From NCBI RefSeq assembly GCF_041260155.1, contig NC_091935.1, positions 7,493,501 to 7,557,500 on the forward strand: a stretch of DNA of 64,000 bases. The letters run 5' to 3'. Below, in pieces: positions 51,315 to 62,960 of the stretch. This DNA comes from Ptychodera flava (taxonomy: Eukaryota; Hemichordata; Enteropneusta; Ptychoderidae). How positions within the stretch are numbered: the stretch's first letter is position 1; each line of letters opens with the position of its first letter. The notes beneath the pieces were generated by a model. That model did no database searches. It saw only the letters and a list, made by a program, of their open reading frames with translations, and was not told the DNA's origin. The position numbers were made by a program, and so were the translations under genes.

Positions 51315-51543
51315 CATGTGACCTATTGTTCTTGCCATCCATTTACCCCTGAAAACACGACTGACACCTATTGTTCTTATGCAAAATAAGTAATCAGTCA
51401 TACTTTTATTCATATGTAAATAAGTAATCACCACACTTTAATGAAAGAAAATTATTATCATATCAATAAAAGTGTAGTGATTACTTATTTAAATATGAAA
51501 AACGTATGACTGATTACTAATTTGCAAGAGAACAATAGGTCAA
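51315..51543. repeat. Long hairpin (MITE-like) repeat
   Basis: Inverted arms share GACCTATTGTTCTTGC, AAGTAATCAGTCATAC and ATAAGTAATCACCACACTTT. They run about 90-100 bases each with small indels, around an AT-rich loop. The left end is preceded by another partial CCTATTGTTCTTGCC copy. No transposase is seen. Confidence 0.75.
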
Positions 51544-51625
51544 GTCGAGATGTCTGAAGCATTCACACATATTCGATAACAAAATGAAGACAATTTGTTC
51601 AATTGATATGTTATAGCATCACATT

Positions 51626-51963
51626 TTATAATTCAATTTTAACTTTTTTTGGACCATGCTCAATGTAAGCAACATGATTTGTTGATGAAGACTGTCCATC
51701 TTTAGATTCGGCGTCTTCTTGGGTTGGACCAATCTTGTCTGTTTTGTTACATTGTTTTGTCGTAACTTGAGAAACTGGTTTACTCACAGATTCCTCTGAT
51801 TTAATACTAGATGGAGGTGGTAGTAATATATTCGACACATGCTTTTGTTGTGCAGTAGACATACATTTGAGGCGTGTAAACCGTCATCTGATCTATGACC
51901 TGTTTGTTCTTTGATAAGCTGCTCATCGAATCCCTGATGGTACAGAGATGTTGCCGCATTCAC
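51626..51963 (-). pseudogene. Tyrosine-recombinase-like C-terminal exon (Crypton/DUF3504 type), broken
   Basis: A minus-strand exon after an acceptor (GATAATTTCAG) at 51964. It begins VNAATSLYHQGFDEQLIKEQ followed by TGHRSDDG, the typical end of the tyrosine recombinase domain in Crypton-like elements and in the host DUF3504/ZMYM family. A Ser- and Pro-rich tail (STAQQKHVSNILLPPP … KKVKIEL) follows. It looks broken, with about one break. Upstream exons were not found. It could be a Crypton or other recombinase-bearing element fossil, or a host gene piece. Confidence 0.55.
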
Positions 51964-52906
51964 CTGAAATTATCAAACACAAGACATATGTGACAAATAT
52001 CATGGAAATAAGTACAGCCTTTTTGTAACGTTTGTGGAATAGTCGAAAGAAATTCTGTGATACTGCCGCACACACAACAAATTGTTTTGGTCAATGAATT
52101 TAATTTTATAACTTTACAGAATTCGTTTTGTGTATAAATATTTTAGTAAAAGAATAAATTACCTTGCCAGAATATCCAGTGTGCTGGCAGTCTGGCCAAG
52201 CCATCTTGCACATTTGCTTTGTGTAAAGACGTATATTTTCTGGCAGGAGAACTTGATTATCCCTTGGCAAGGGTCATTGATAGTACAATCCCGTCCGGTG
52301 TTATCATCGCCACGTACTTTTTTATAAGTTGAAGTACACATCGTGGATTTTATGCGCTCCGTAGTAGCGGCTGCTCTTATAGGGTAGTTTGCCCGTGTAA
52401 AATCCACTGTGGTTGTTTTTACATGGCCGTCCATGGAACTCTAGGAAGTCTCTTGGGTCATCAGATCAGACAAGTTGACAAGGTCCATCTTGACCAGTCG
52501 AAAACACCAAAATGGCATTGAAAGCCTGATGCATCCACGAGGCAATCACATGCATCTACAGATTGAATTCCTTCTCGCTAGCCAATAGCCAACAAGATAG
52601 AGTAAGGCAAGCCATTTTATTTAACCAATCAGATTAAAACAGTTTCCTTCTACACAGGTGCATTATACCACTCTGTAGCCCTTATTCAAATGCAGATTTG
52701 CAGTTGACCAGAGCCCTTGTCCTACTTGTCTGGGATAGGTCATTCTCCCAAACTCGCATGCCAGGTGCATAATGACCTCTGTGAACCTTTCGACGTGCAA
52801 TGGGTCACTCCATTCCATTGTGGGTATTCAAATCAAAAGTAGACGATTTATTGACAGTAATTTTCAAATTTTAGAGAAGATCGGCCTTTTTTTCGTGGTA
52901 TAAGTC

Positions 52907-53038
52907 GTTAATCGCACCTCGTAGGTGAGCTGTTACAGTTGTAATCACCACACTTATGGTCAGGAACTTGTAAACATCACGAGGCCTTATAAGTGTGGTG
53001 ATTACAACTGTAACAGCACACCTACTCGTGCAATTAAC
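52907..53038. repeat. Hairpin (MITE-like) repeat
   Basis: Inverted arms of about 50 bases (GTTAAT … TGTTACAGTTGTAATCACC … ACTTA) are nearly perfect around a centre of about 30 bases. Both outer ends carry GTTAAT-type sequence. No coding content. Confidence 0.8.
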
Positions 53039-53418
53039 TATGCAAATTGACGGACCAAGACGATGACAGACAACAGACGACGGCGGACAACCACCTATCT
53101 GATACATGTAATCTCCGCGTCTGTTCAAAGGTAAACCTTTACTTGTCTTCAGAGCAGAACAGCTTTATTCGATCATTTGGCTCGCGCTTCCCCATGCACG
53201 CATTGCCACGGTCTGTCATCTGCTTCCCTTCTACCGCAATAGCCAAGTATATACACAACGTAACGCTCTTGGTAACAATGCTTGATTCCTGGCGTTGAAT
53301 TTCCCTTCGACGACAGGGTCAAATTCCAAATCTACCTTCTTCTTTTGGTTTACCACAAATACGGGAAAACACTTGAACTGCAGGTACGAGGGAAATACAA
53401 TGCTAACGCTCGGTTCAG

Positions 53419-53630
53419 ATGTACTATCAGCGATTCGGATTTACACACGGATTTGAGATAACATTTGCCGAGAAAGTCACCCCAAGCCAAGTTCCGGTAT
53501 CGTTATTGAACGTATATCAACCGGATCTCTATGTCGAAGACACTGTCCGTCATTCTAGCCGGCCTCGGCAATGCTTTCAAAGTCCCACCCTTGGCCTGCT
53601 GCACACAAACACTAAAGACAACGTCACCAG
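53419..53630 (+). CDS. Possible orphan exon, unrecognised product
   Basis: An open stretch is preceded by TCGGTTCAG (acceptor-like) and followed by GTGAGT (donor-like). It encodes about 70 residues beginning MYYQRFGFTHGFEITFAEKV and ending DNVTSG. Composition looks protein-like, but no domain is recognised and no partner exon was found. Chance occurrence is quite possible. Confidence 0.2.
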
Positions 53631-53694
53631 CGGTGAGTCGCTTCTGTGAAAGATTCACTTGTTTAATAGTCACTGCTTTACATATTCTTTTCCC

Positions 53695-54700
53695 GTAATA
53701 TTATGGCCCAAGCCTACTGGGCGTAGACCTCAATTGGTTACGTTCGAATTCCATTTCTTCTTCTTCTCCTTTTCTTCTTCATCTTGTTAGGAGGCTATTT
53801 TTAGTAATAAACGTTTATTTGAAAATCAAAATCTTCTTCTTGTTTTGCTTTCCCCCTTTCAGTGGAGATTTTCATGCACCTCGCATCTTGCCTTTTGTCA
53901 TTAACAAAATTGTGTTTTTTTTCAGATTTAATTGGTTTCCTTCCCCATGTTGTAAGTGATATAGCTACCTGTTTGCCTTTTCACCAGTTCTCTCCGTCTC
54001 GCTCCAGCATCAGTGTCATAGCCATTTCGCAGTTTTTGCTGATTTTTTAAAGTCCAGCTTTGCCTAGAATTTTCAGTATTTGAACATCATTTGCCATTTC
54101 GCTTTTGTCTGATTTCATTTTTGCTTTTCGTCTCAAAATTTGAATTGTTTTGATATGTACTTTCCTGTACAAGAGATTAATTTTAGTAATAAACGTTCAT
54201 TTGAAAAATCAAAATCTTCATCTTGTTCTCCCTCTTTCATCTTAGCCTAATGAGCGTAGGCTACGTTACGTTCGAATTGCATTTCTTCTTCTTCTTCTTT
54301 AATTCTTCTTCCGTAATTTTTTGTCGCTCCTTATCTCAGAAGCTACTGCTCATGCCATTTTGAAACTTCACACCTTGTTCAAGGATAGGTAGTACTAGTG
54401 CATGGTACAATTGAACTTCAGTTGATCACATGATATTGGCGGCCATATTGAATTTTAATAAAATCAACATAATGACATATTCTCAAAACTATAGGGCAAA
54501 ACTACGTCAATTTATTGTAAAGAAGTCTTATTAATTAGGCTACTAAACTTTGGGAATCAAATTGTGAGCGGTCACGTGACCTTTGCGGCCATATTGATGT
54601 ATTGTAAAATACAGTGCAATCTATAAAAATCTACTTCTCCAGAACCAAGGGACCATTTTAATTTTAAGTGCATAGTTTACTGTTCTGATGATGGCGTCTA
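53695..54700. repeat. Two copies of a dispersed repeat with TTC runs
   Basis: TTTTTAGTAATAAACGTTTA followed by TTTGAAAATCAAAATCTTC occurs at about 53800 and again, slightly changed, at about 54180. Each is near a GTTACGTTCGAATT(C/G)CATTTC and TTC-rich tract (53740 and 54265). The unit is a few hundred bases; its class is unknown. Confidence 0.6.
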
Positions 54701-56194
54701 ATTACTTCGTAGAGTTTTACCTTTTACAATATCTCCAGCTTTTCATAGAACTTTTTGGATTTTGTTGCCACAGTACTTTACTTTATTCTCATGTCATTTG
54801 TATTTAAAGTTTGATTGTTGCAAACCTTTTCTTGACTTTCTTGATCCGTGTTTATGATCCTTACAATCTCTGTCAGACTATCTTTAACTACATTTACATA
54901 CACGCAATTTCATCTGTAAGAAATGCTGACAGTCTTAGCAGAAGAGACACGCGATATGTAAAGTCCCCACTGAAGTAGGCCACATAGCTTCCTTTTAGTT
55001 GCAATTGTCCAGGTTTCGAAGCATGTCCTTCTGCTAATGATATCAGTTTGGTGATTACCAAATATACCATTGTTTTTGCAACAAGAATGGAGGGGGTCAG
55101 TGTGGTCGCCATGGGGTTACTCCTGCCGATGTTACTGTCATGGTCTAGAAAAAGTCAAAATTTACAGTGGGCAAGGACGAAATTTCAGCTTTTACAGCGG
55201 GCGCAGAGAAAATCCCTGTAACACTAGATATATTTTCTTCATCTTGAAATGATATATGTAATCTAGTTAATAAAGGTAAGCGGAAGTTTCAGTTGTGGGG
55301 AGAGGGCTGTGATGAACTGTTGCGGGGAGTGGGGAGGGGGCAGACCATATATACTGGAGGGCACTCGACATCAAAATTCACTGAGAGGGCATATTCTCCG
55401 CCTTTGCAAGTGGGAGGGCAGTTACGAACAGCTCTACTTTCCCCTCCAAACTTTAGGTCAATGTCAAAAATATATAAAATCATTATATCAACATCCAAAT
55501 CATGTTTTGTGATGATTTTGTAAACTTGACGAAATTTACCAGTTGGCAGCACCTGACGGTCGTTGATGGCGGAATTATCTCATTTTCAACGATGTCTCAG
55601 CACCATCCCTCTCCATACTGGTAAGGTCTTTATTTGCTGTTGTTCTTGTCATGCCTCGTACGCATGGTTGAACACCCTGACATTGGTTTGCCTACGCCCA
55701 TTGACTCTACAGCTTTGTTCTGTTGTGTACCACTATCGGTGTCATATAGACTATTGCTACTTTTACCTGAAGTTTGCTGAACATAATTTCCTTGTATATG
55801 CAACGATCCTAGCTTCTATATAAATTCTGAAGTATCTGTGATGTACGTTCGGTTTGCTGTCTTGAAATAATCGGTTTCATCATCGTAAGTCGTCTAAACA
55901 TTTAATTGCTTGTTTAAAGGGATGTGTGGGCAGTCACTTGATATTTTACGTCATGAACCCTGGCAGCAAACGAATGAACAAAGAACTTGAAATCGACAGT
56001 GTTATTGAAAAATCTGAAATACTTCAAGTTCTACTTATAATCTCATAATCGACATTGCAAATCCGGCAAAACTGACCTACAAAATACGAAAATTCAAATT
56101 GGCATACGTAAGGAAATTTTGAGACAGTCGCGGTGGAAATCTCCAAACTAAAAGTGACACAGACCGTACCGTAGAAGTGAAAACAAGTTCTTCA
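54701..56194. other. Non-coding stretch
   Basis: No recognisable gene or repeat. The frames at 54894-55112 (minus) and 55289-55552 (minus, with two plus-strand shadows) show no motif. A G-rich tract lies near 55300-55345. Confidence 0.35.
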
Positions 56195-56715
56195 GGGGCG
56201 AGAGGTATCCAGGCGCCAGTGAGTCACTCATGCATTTCTGGCGAACTTTCGTTACATGCTTTAAATTTATCAGCACGCCTTTCAATTCTTAAGTATGATC
56301 AAATGTGGTTATCGCAGGTTGACTGTAGCTGAGTTCAATCTTGCTTGTAAACAAAGGGCACAAGCATATCTAGGGCACCAGCATACTAATACGAAAGTCT
56401 GACGTCACTGCCTTCCCCTATATATGCTTGTGCCCTCTGTTCAGGAGCTTGAACACATTTGAACTACAGTCAACCTGCGATAACCACATTTGATCATACT
56501 TAAGAATTGAAAGGCGTGCTGATAAGTTTAACCTTTTCACCCCCAGTTCCCTGTATACAGGTCCACTTTACCATAGAAAACAATGGATTTGGGACAAACC
56601 ATGGTGGTGAAAGGGTTAAAGCATGTAACGAAAGTTCGCCAGAAATGCATGAGTGACTCACTGGCGCCTGGATACCTCTCGGAGAAGGCAGTGACGTCAG
56701 ACTTTCGTATTAGTA
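56195..56715. repeat. Inverted duplication inside block 3
   Basis: The stretch from GAGAGGTATCCAGGCGCCAG through GTTATCGCAGGTTGACTGTAG is repeated in reverse at 56460-56715, with CTACAGTCAACCTGCGATAAC and CTGGCGCCTGGATACCTCTC. The sequence is related to about 13040-13200 of block 1. The right arm carries an 84-bp TTAA element that the left arm lacks. Confidence 0.85.
56532..56615. mobile_element. 84-bp TTAA-flanked MITE, copy 2
   Basis: TTAA at 56528-56531 and 56616-56619 flanks ends CCTTTTCACC and GGTGAAAGGG. The core matches the copy at 45364. The left arm of the surrounding inverted duplication shows the same site without the element and with a single TTAA-type site (GCTTTAAATTTATC, about 56260), so the insertion is directly visible. 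Confidence 0.88.
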
Positions 56716-59217
56716 TGCTGCTTGCACAGCTAAAAGTGTCCAAGTCAAATGGAGGATTGGGTATTGTAACTACCAAATGTGCTTGGGAATTCCATCCTCT
56801 TACATCATCAGGCGGAATTCGCTAATGTCGGTCCAGCGATCCAGGTGCAGAATTTGTACCGGAAAAACACACAAATTGCTTTGCCACCCTGAATCGCATG
56901 GTTCTAATAATACCTAATAAAGATTCGTCTGCCAACCGATAAGCGTGCGCATTGGTATGTAAATATGACCTCGACCACATTTATACTAGATCTTAGAGTC
57001 AGATTTTGCTTCCTTTGAAGGTCTTGCCACTGTTTGCTCCGACACACTTCAAGGAATGTTTCCTGCTTATTTGTGATGCACCTCTGGAAAATATTTTGCA
57101 GTAAATCCCAGCCGTAGTCAGGATAGACTATCGTGTGTGGACGTCAAGCGAAAAACAAAAATCACTTATGTTTCTAAAACATATGAGTGGCTTTCGATTT
57201 CACTCGTTGACGGGTTCATTTTCTAACAAGATCCGTTCCACCAATCCGTTCACCACTGATCCATAACTACTGCAGTTTCTAACGGTATTGAATGTGGGCC
57301 CCGTCGACTGTTTACGCTTCCAACATGATCACTTAATAACTACTGCCCTTTTTGCATCTTTATATAGTGACTGGCATATTCCGCTCTCTCAAAAATTACA
57401 GAATCTGAAATAGTCTCGAACAGTATCTGAGGCAGTATAGGTACTGCAAACAAAATGCCAACAGCAACGCAAAATGCACCTTTGATATTGGTACTCCATA
57501 TCCAAGAAGCATTAACTTTATCTACATATTACACCTTCCAGCTTTTCAAACCGTGCAAACAGCTTTCGCTTATCCATACAGCGTGATGCGTGAATATTAT
57601 CGATAATAACCATCGGCCTGGAAAGCCGCTTGATTGTTTGGAGCTGGACCTCAACAGACGACATCTCCGCGTTTTTCATGTAATACATGTAAGTTCTTAA
57701 CATTTATCACGACTTAAAATAATAATGAAATTAAGCATGATTGTACAAAAGAGCATCCCGCTCTTCGGGCTGTGCCTACTGTTAACGTTTGTAAGATAAG
57801 CTGTCAGCCGTTAGTATATTTTGTGCAGCCTAATGCGCTTGTTACGCCACATTTTTCGTAGTTCTGACGACGACATAAAACATGTCAAAAGTAGAGAATT
57901 GACGATCATAAAAATGTCCAAGACATTTACTGTATCACTGAACGAAGATATTTAAACAACTTACAGAGACACAGTTTTGCTCATACCAGCCGTGAAAATA
58001 TCTTATGAACTGGAAATCAATAGCGACAATGTCATTGACCTACTTTATGGGTCCCTCCTATCTGTGGGTGCGATGACCGTCAAACTGCAGTGAACGCGCT
58101 CTCTACAATTTCCAGTGACTCGTGTGACGGGAAACTCAATTATTATGTGAAATGTTTATTGGTGGAAGAAGGACGAACGCCCACCGGACAACCTTATAAA
58201 GACTGGTGCCGTATAGAGGCGCCTCACATGCAAGTGCACTATACAGAGATTGGCAATTTCTGGGTGGTGATAATTGGTGGAATAAGCCATAGAAAAAACT
58301 TCTAAGTAGAATAAAATGCTACCTTATGACTCTTGCACAAATACACATGTGACTAGAAACTGAAACAGTGTGGAATTATGGTGATAAGTATTCATGCTAT
58401 GCCTACTCTGGTAATTGTTTTAAATTTTGTTTACACGAATAAACATTTGAATGTCTTTAATCTGATGTGATTCCAAGTCTAATGGTGCATCCCTTAGTGA
58501 TTGCATGAAAGGAGAATCGAAGCTATAGTAAACTTGACCAAATGGACATTTGAATAATCTTGATTGCATGCAGATTGTGAACGTAAAGTACTTGTGATGA
58601 CCGGATAGCTAGAACCGCCCTTCAGATTTGCTGCACATTGTACGCCCTACGTGAAGTATGCAAGCATATGCCAAATCTACGGTATAGGTCCTCGATTCGC
58701 CATTCTCGCTGACATTCACCGAGTAATGAACTATTAAAGAATGTTTTCGTGCAATTTGCATGAGAAAACGATAATACAAATGTATGTCATCTGCTTATGG
58801 CAAACGTTAGCGATATAGCCTAACCCAACTAACGTATACGTGAAAAAAATGCAAGCTGAGAAATTACCAGCAAACACTCTCGTAGGCGGACAGATTTGAT
58901 AGCAACCATTGACCTTTCAATAAAGTAGGTAACGAGTGGTGAACTTTCACTGACCCTTTTTTCTTGTTTCAATATGACGGTCCAGTCATCTGATTTCCAC
59001 ACTTACAGCTTCTAATTCATCTATTTCATAATAATCCAGATTTGACAGTCAAATAGCCCGTCGGTAACGGGTTATGTAAACTCTCCAAATTTACATGTTG
59101 TTGTTCACTTTATATCATGAAAGACAGAAAAAAAAGATGTCCTCGTCATTCCAAGCATTGGTTATTTTATCATACGTTAGAGAATATAGTCGTAAGACAT
59201 GCCAAGTTATAGTTGTA

Positions 59218-60120
59218 GGGGAGCATTCAGTTCGTCAAATTCTTCCTGTGCATCAGTCAAAAGAAGTAAACCTCCTACCCATTTCTCTCAAAAATTGATG
59301 ACCCCTTTCAGAATGACAAACATATCATGAACCCCCCAATCGCTTGAGCAAGTATTGATCCAATTTCGAATGATAACTATGGTCATTACCGGTGCATCGA
59401 TACAATATAATATCAATGGAAAAGGGATTTTTCCAAGATCCTGCTCTTCTTCCAGAACTTATATACAATGTATGCTGTGTCTCGGAAGGTTCAAAAACTT
59501 CTTCACTTGGGCTGCTGAAAAATTCACCGATTACATAATCATCATCCTCTTCCTCGGCAAAAAGCTCTGAGTCCAGTATGTCACTGTCACCGTCACTTCT
59601 GTATTTTGAACACTTTCCAAATAATTTAAGATCTTTCTCTGAATTTCCATGTTTTTCTGTTCTCTCCTGAGTATATCACATGCAACTGCTTTGATTTTGT
59701 CTCCTTTGTTCCCTCTGGTTGGCAGATTGTGATCTACAAGTTATTTGTTTTGACTGGCCGCCAGTCGCTTTGCTTTCCTCGGCAGCAGTTACTGGCTGGT
59801 GTGGGCCATCGCGTTCAGCGATCTATGCGACAGCGTACATGTAACGTGGTAGTCTGCTGTTCTATTTTGATATTTATATATGTACACAGACTTGGAGGAA
59901 GTCTAGTATTTGTTCAGTTCTTGTACATATACTGTACATATTGTGTACTTCTCAACAGGCATTGAACCAAAACATACATGGCCATTTCCATGATCCCTTC
60001 TTGGACAACACATCCTGGTATTTCTGTTGATATATATCTGCCAGGTTGATTGGAAACTATGTAACATTTAACCACATTTCCATGGGGCCTCAAGTCCAAG
60101 GGAACTTGTGCATGTTCACA
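59218..60120. repeat. Partial copy of the 25361 element
   Basis: It starts GGGAGCATTCAGTT and shares with 25490-26040 the runs CTGTATTTTGAACACT and TCTCCTGAGTATATCAC, the GCAGCAGTTACTG tract and the CCATTTCCATGATCCC tract. The internal part at 59230-59600 is different. Confidence 0.65.
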
Positions 60121-60239
60121 TAAAGCGCCTCTTTTCGGATATTTTGGTCGAGTGATATTGATGGGGATATTTTACTGTACCCACAATTTTTTTAAGATAC
60201 AAGAATTCATCTTGTCGTGTGAGTTTCCTGAACGCAATG

Positions 60240-61160
60240 TGTCAATAACTGCTATATTTGAACATTTTCACTCTCAGATTTGTCAATGGTAAATTGGTTA
60301 CATGGGACGGATGCGGCCACAACCATTGAATTGAATTCAATTTCTTGCACACGCATGCACTTGTAACGCCCGATGTAATCGACTACATGAATATTAATTA
60401 TCAAGTGTCTATAATATACAGATTCAGCTAGTTTTGTATTGGAAAAAAATTTCATAGTTTCTTCATAGACTAAAATGTGTAGTGAATCAACATTCGGTGA
60501 AATTCCAAAAGAATATTTCTTGCACTCAGGTGCAAGTATCTACTAATACACAGAATTAGCTAGTTTTATAATACTATAATGTGTAGTGAATCAACATTTC
60601 AAGGAAATTCTACAATCAAATTTAGAAGCATCGACATTATCTCATCTTATACTGATATACAGTCACTGGCACACCATTGTCCTCCGACTGGTGAATGAAT
60701 AGTCATCGTCAAAGTGACTCATCAGAAGTGAGTAATACGAAAGACGCAGTTAACCTCTGTGAACTTGGCAGTTAAAGCGACTCGTCAGAAAAACTGAATA
60801 AAAGGCAGTTGTCCCATAGGTGTTCTTACTAATATTTGTTAATCCATGTTGTTTAAATGTATACAATTGTATTCAAAGTGTTATAAAAGTTATATCGTGA
60901 ACATAGCGTGAAACTTATTTCTCTTTGAAAACTTGAACATTTTATTTTGAGAACAAAAGTGCTCTTTTCAGCTTGTTATCACCTGTTCAGACAGAATAAA
61001 GCCATGTTCGAATTCTGTTTTATATACATTTTGGTCCATTTTTTTGCCATAACTCCATACAAACCTTCGTACAATTTTGATCCCCTAAATCATTGATTGT
61101 AAACTTTGAGCCCCCTAAAACAGTCAACCCCCTGATTTCCACCGACCCCCTCCTTGCAGG
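60240..61160. repeat. Diverged repeat copies with ACAGATT(T/C)AGCTAGTTTT motif
   Basis: Two copies at about 60240-60460 and 60520-60620 share TAGCTAGTTTTGTATTG, ATAGTTTCTTCATAGAC and GTGAATCAACATT with those at 63400-63900. A C-rich segment ending TTTCCACCGACCCCCTCC follows near 61135. No gene is seen. Confidence 0.6.
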
Positions 61161-62960
61161 GGTAGAGAGAGATTTTTGTATGTGTGTTTACAAATTTTTA
61201 TCATACATAAACGAACAAATATATATGTAATCCGGAGCCTCACACTGAGTACTGCCTCATCTTCAAATCCAGCGTAATTATTAACAAATTCAGCATTGTA
61301 ACAAATGTGCAGACCTACCTAGAATTGTACAAGCTGAGCAAAAAGACCGACCACGTCGTCTTAGTTACTGGCAAGGACATCTAATTCCCTAGACCGAGTC
61401 TATGCCCCCACTATGCACAGCTCAAATGCAGTGAGCCGGTACTGCTTTTCAGTGCATTATTAGTGATAACAGCAATCAATGAAGTACATCTGATTACTCA
61501 ACTGTCAGATAGGACGAATGATAAAATCACGTGACCTTCTTCGTGACCGGGTTACACTTCTATATATTAATAATACGTTATCATGAAAGAAACGCATTTT
61601 TTACAACTTATCAGATATGCAGGTCATTTTCCAACGAACACTGGGTCGACCAAATCATTGTGCGAAAAAGCATTTGAGTAGCCATCTTTAAGCCTAAGAT
61701 TTGGGGACCAAATATACATTTTGCTTTTTTGGCCACGTGTATTCCCGATTCCCTCCCGCCGTAAATAATGACAGCTCCTTAATTGCATACTTTCCAGTTT
61801 TAAGGGAAAGGCGAGTTGTAGCTGGGTGTCATACGCGTGTCTTTCAGAATCTTCGTCCTGTGCAGCTTCATCTGTGCTACAATAGATTTCATTCAAACTT
61901 ATTAGAGGGGCAGTTCACTGTGACTTTGATGTGTGCATCGATTTGTTACGCAAGGAAATACACTACCATACCCTTGGACAACAATTTTTTCACAGTTTGT
62001 TTTATGTCCAGGCCACTGAACTAAACTGTACACAATCTCTGTTTCATGTGTTTATAGGATTTCTACTGTTTCTTTTATAAATATTTCAACCGTTTTCAAG
62101 CAAAAATTGCTCTTGCCACTTCTGGCGGGATAAATCTCACAATAAACAAATTTGATCATCATTGACCTCATCCTGTTCATCTTTTCCTGGTCGAAGTGTC
62201 CAACTCTGCAGTAATCTACATGTATTTGACTCACTGCCAAACCTTGCCAGAGTGAACTCGCTACAGGAGGTCACAAGTTCGCCGATGTTTCTACCATGTC
62301 GTCAATGAGTTAGCGCGCGTTCTGTCACACTATAAACGCGGAAGTATGGCGATAGACCCCGGGTATATAATTTAGGTCAGTCATAAATTTTGTTTCGTAT
62401 TAAGATCACAGAGCAGTTGCTGTCCGGCAAAACACCCCATGATCTAAGTACCAGCGTACCGCCTAGCATGACAGTCTGCTGAAGTTCATTCCTTCAATTT
62501 ATTTTGTTTTGATATTAATATGTCCACAGACTTGGACCAAGTCTAAGTACCGTCTTTACCAAGGCACAAACTAATCCCGTTATCTTAATTAGGGACCAGC
62601 AGTCGGATCCGCTTCACATCTATAAATCATGAACAATTTCATTCCTCAATAAATCATGTAGTGAATATGTCACATTATTCTGTATATAGAAGTTGTTGTC
62701 GTAAATGCTCACGAAGCGGTGACCTGAAATGATGCTAGATTTTCAGTTATGACACTAGTAATGTTTCTCAGTAGGATCGACCAGCGAACTGGTTGCTGCG
62801 AACCAGTGATCTAACAGGGCATTTTTTGCATAAACAGAAAGCTTACTATAATAAAATTGACATATTAAGTTATCGCCTTTTCTCATTTTGGATGGCCTAT
62901 GCTGTTCGAGACGATAGTTGTAAGCATTGCCTATGATACGTTAGGGAGCATATTATTCGT

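Larger units (their letters stand above)
50981..52906. other. Repeat-rich spacer
   Basis: Apart from the hairpin at 51315 and the recombinase-like exon at 51626, I see no gene here. A small inverted repeat with GTGGATTTTA at its ends lies near 52338-52412. The frame 52159-52434 on the minus strand shows no family motif. Confidence 0.4.
56200..62960. repeat. Older, diverged duplication block 3 (partial)
   Basis: Runs similar to blocks 1 and 2 appear in order: about 57240-58260 with 35300-36200 of block 2, and about 61200-62960 with 38560-40860. Between them (58.3-61.2 kb) homology is weak or interrupted by other repeats, including the 59218-60120 copy of the 25.4-kb element. Divergence is visibly greater than between blocks 1 and 2. 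The frame at 58090-58305 (plus; KCLLVEEGRTPTGQPYKDWC) is not open in the other blocks. No gene is called. Confidence 0.7.

Noticed and set aside
58090-58305. Gene encoding KCLLVEEGRTPTGQPYKDWC
   Set aside because: The homologous sequence in blocks 1 and 2 is not open, and no domain is recognised.
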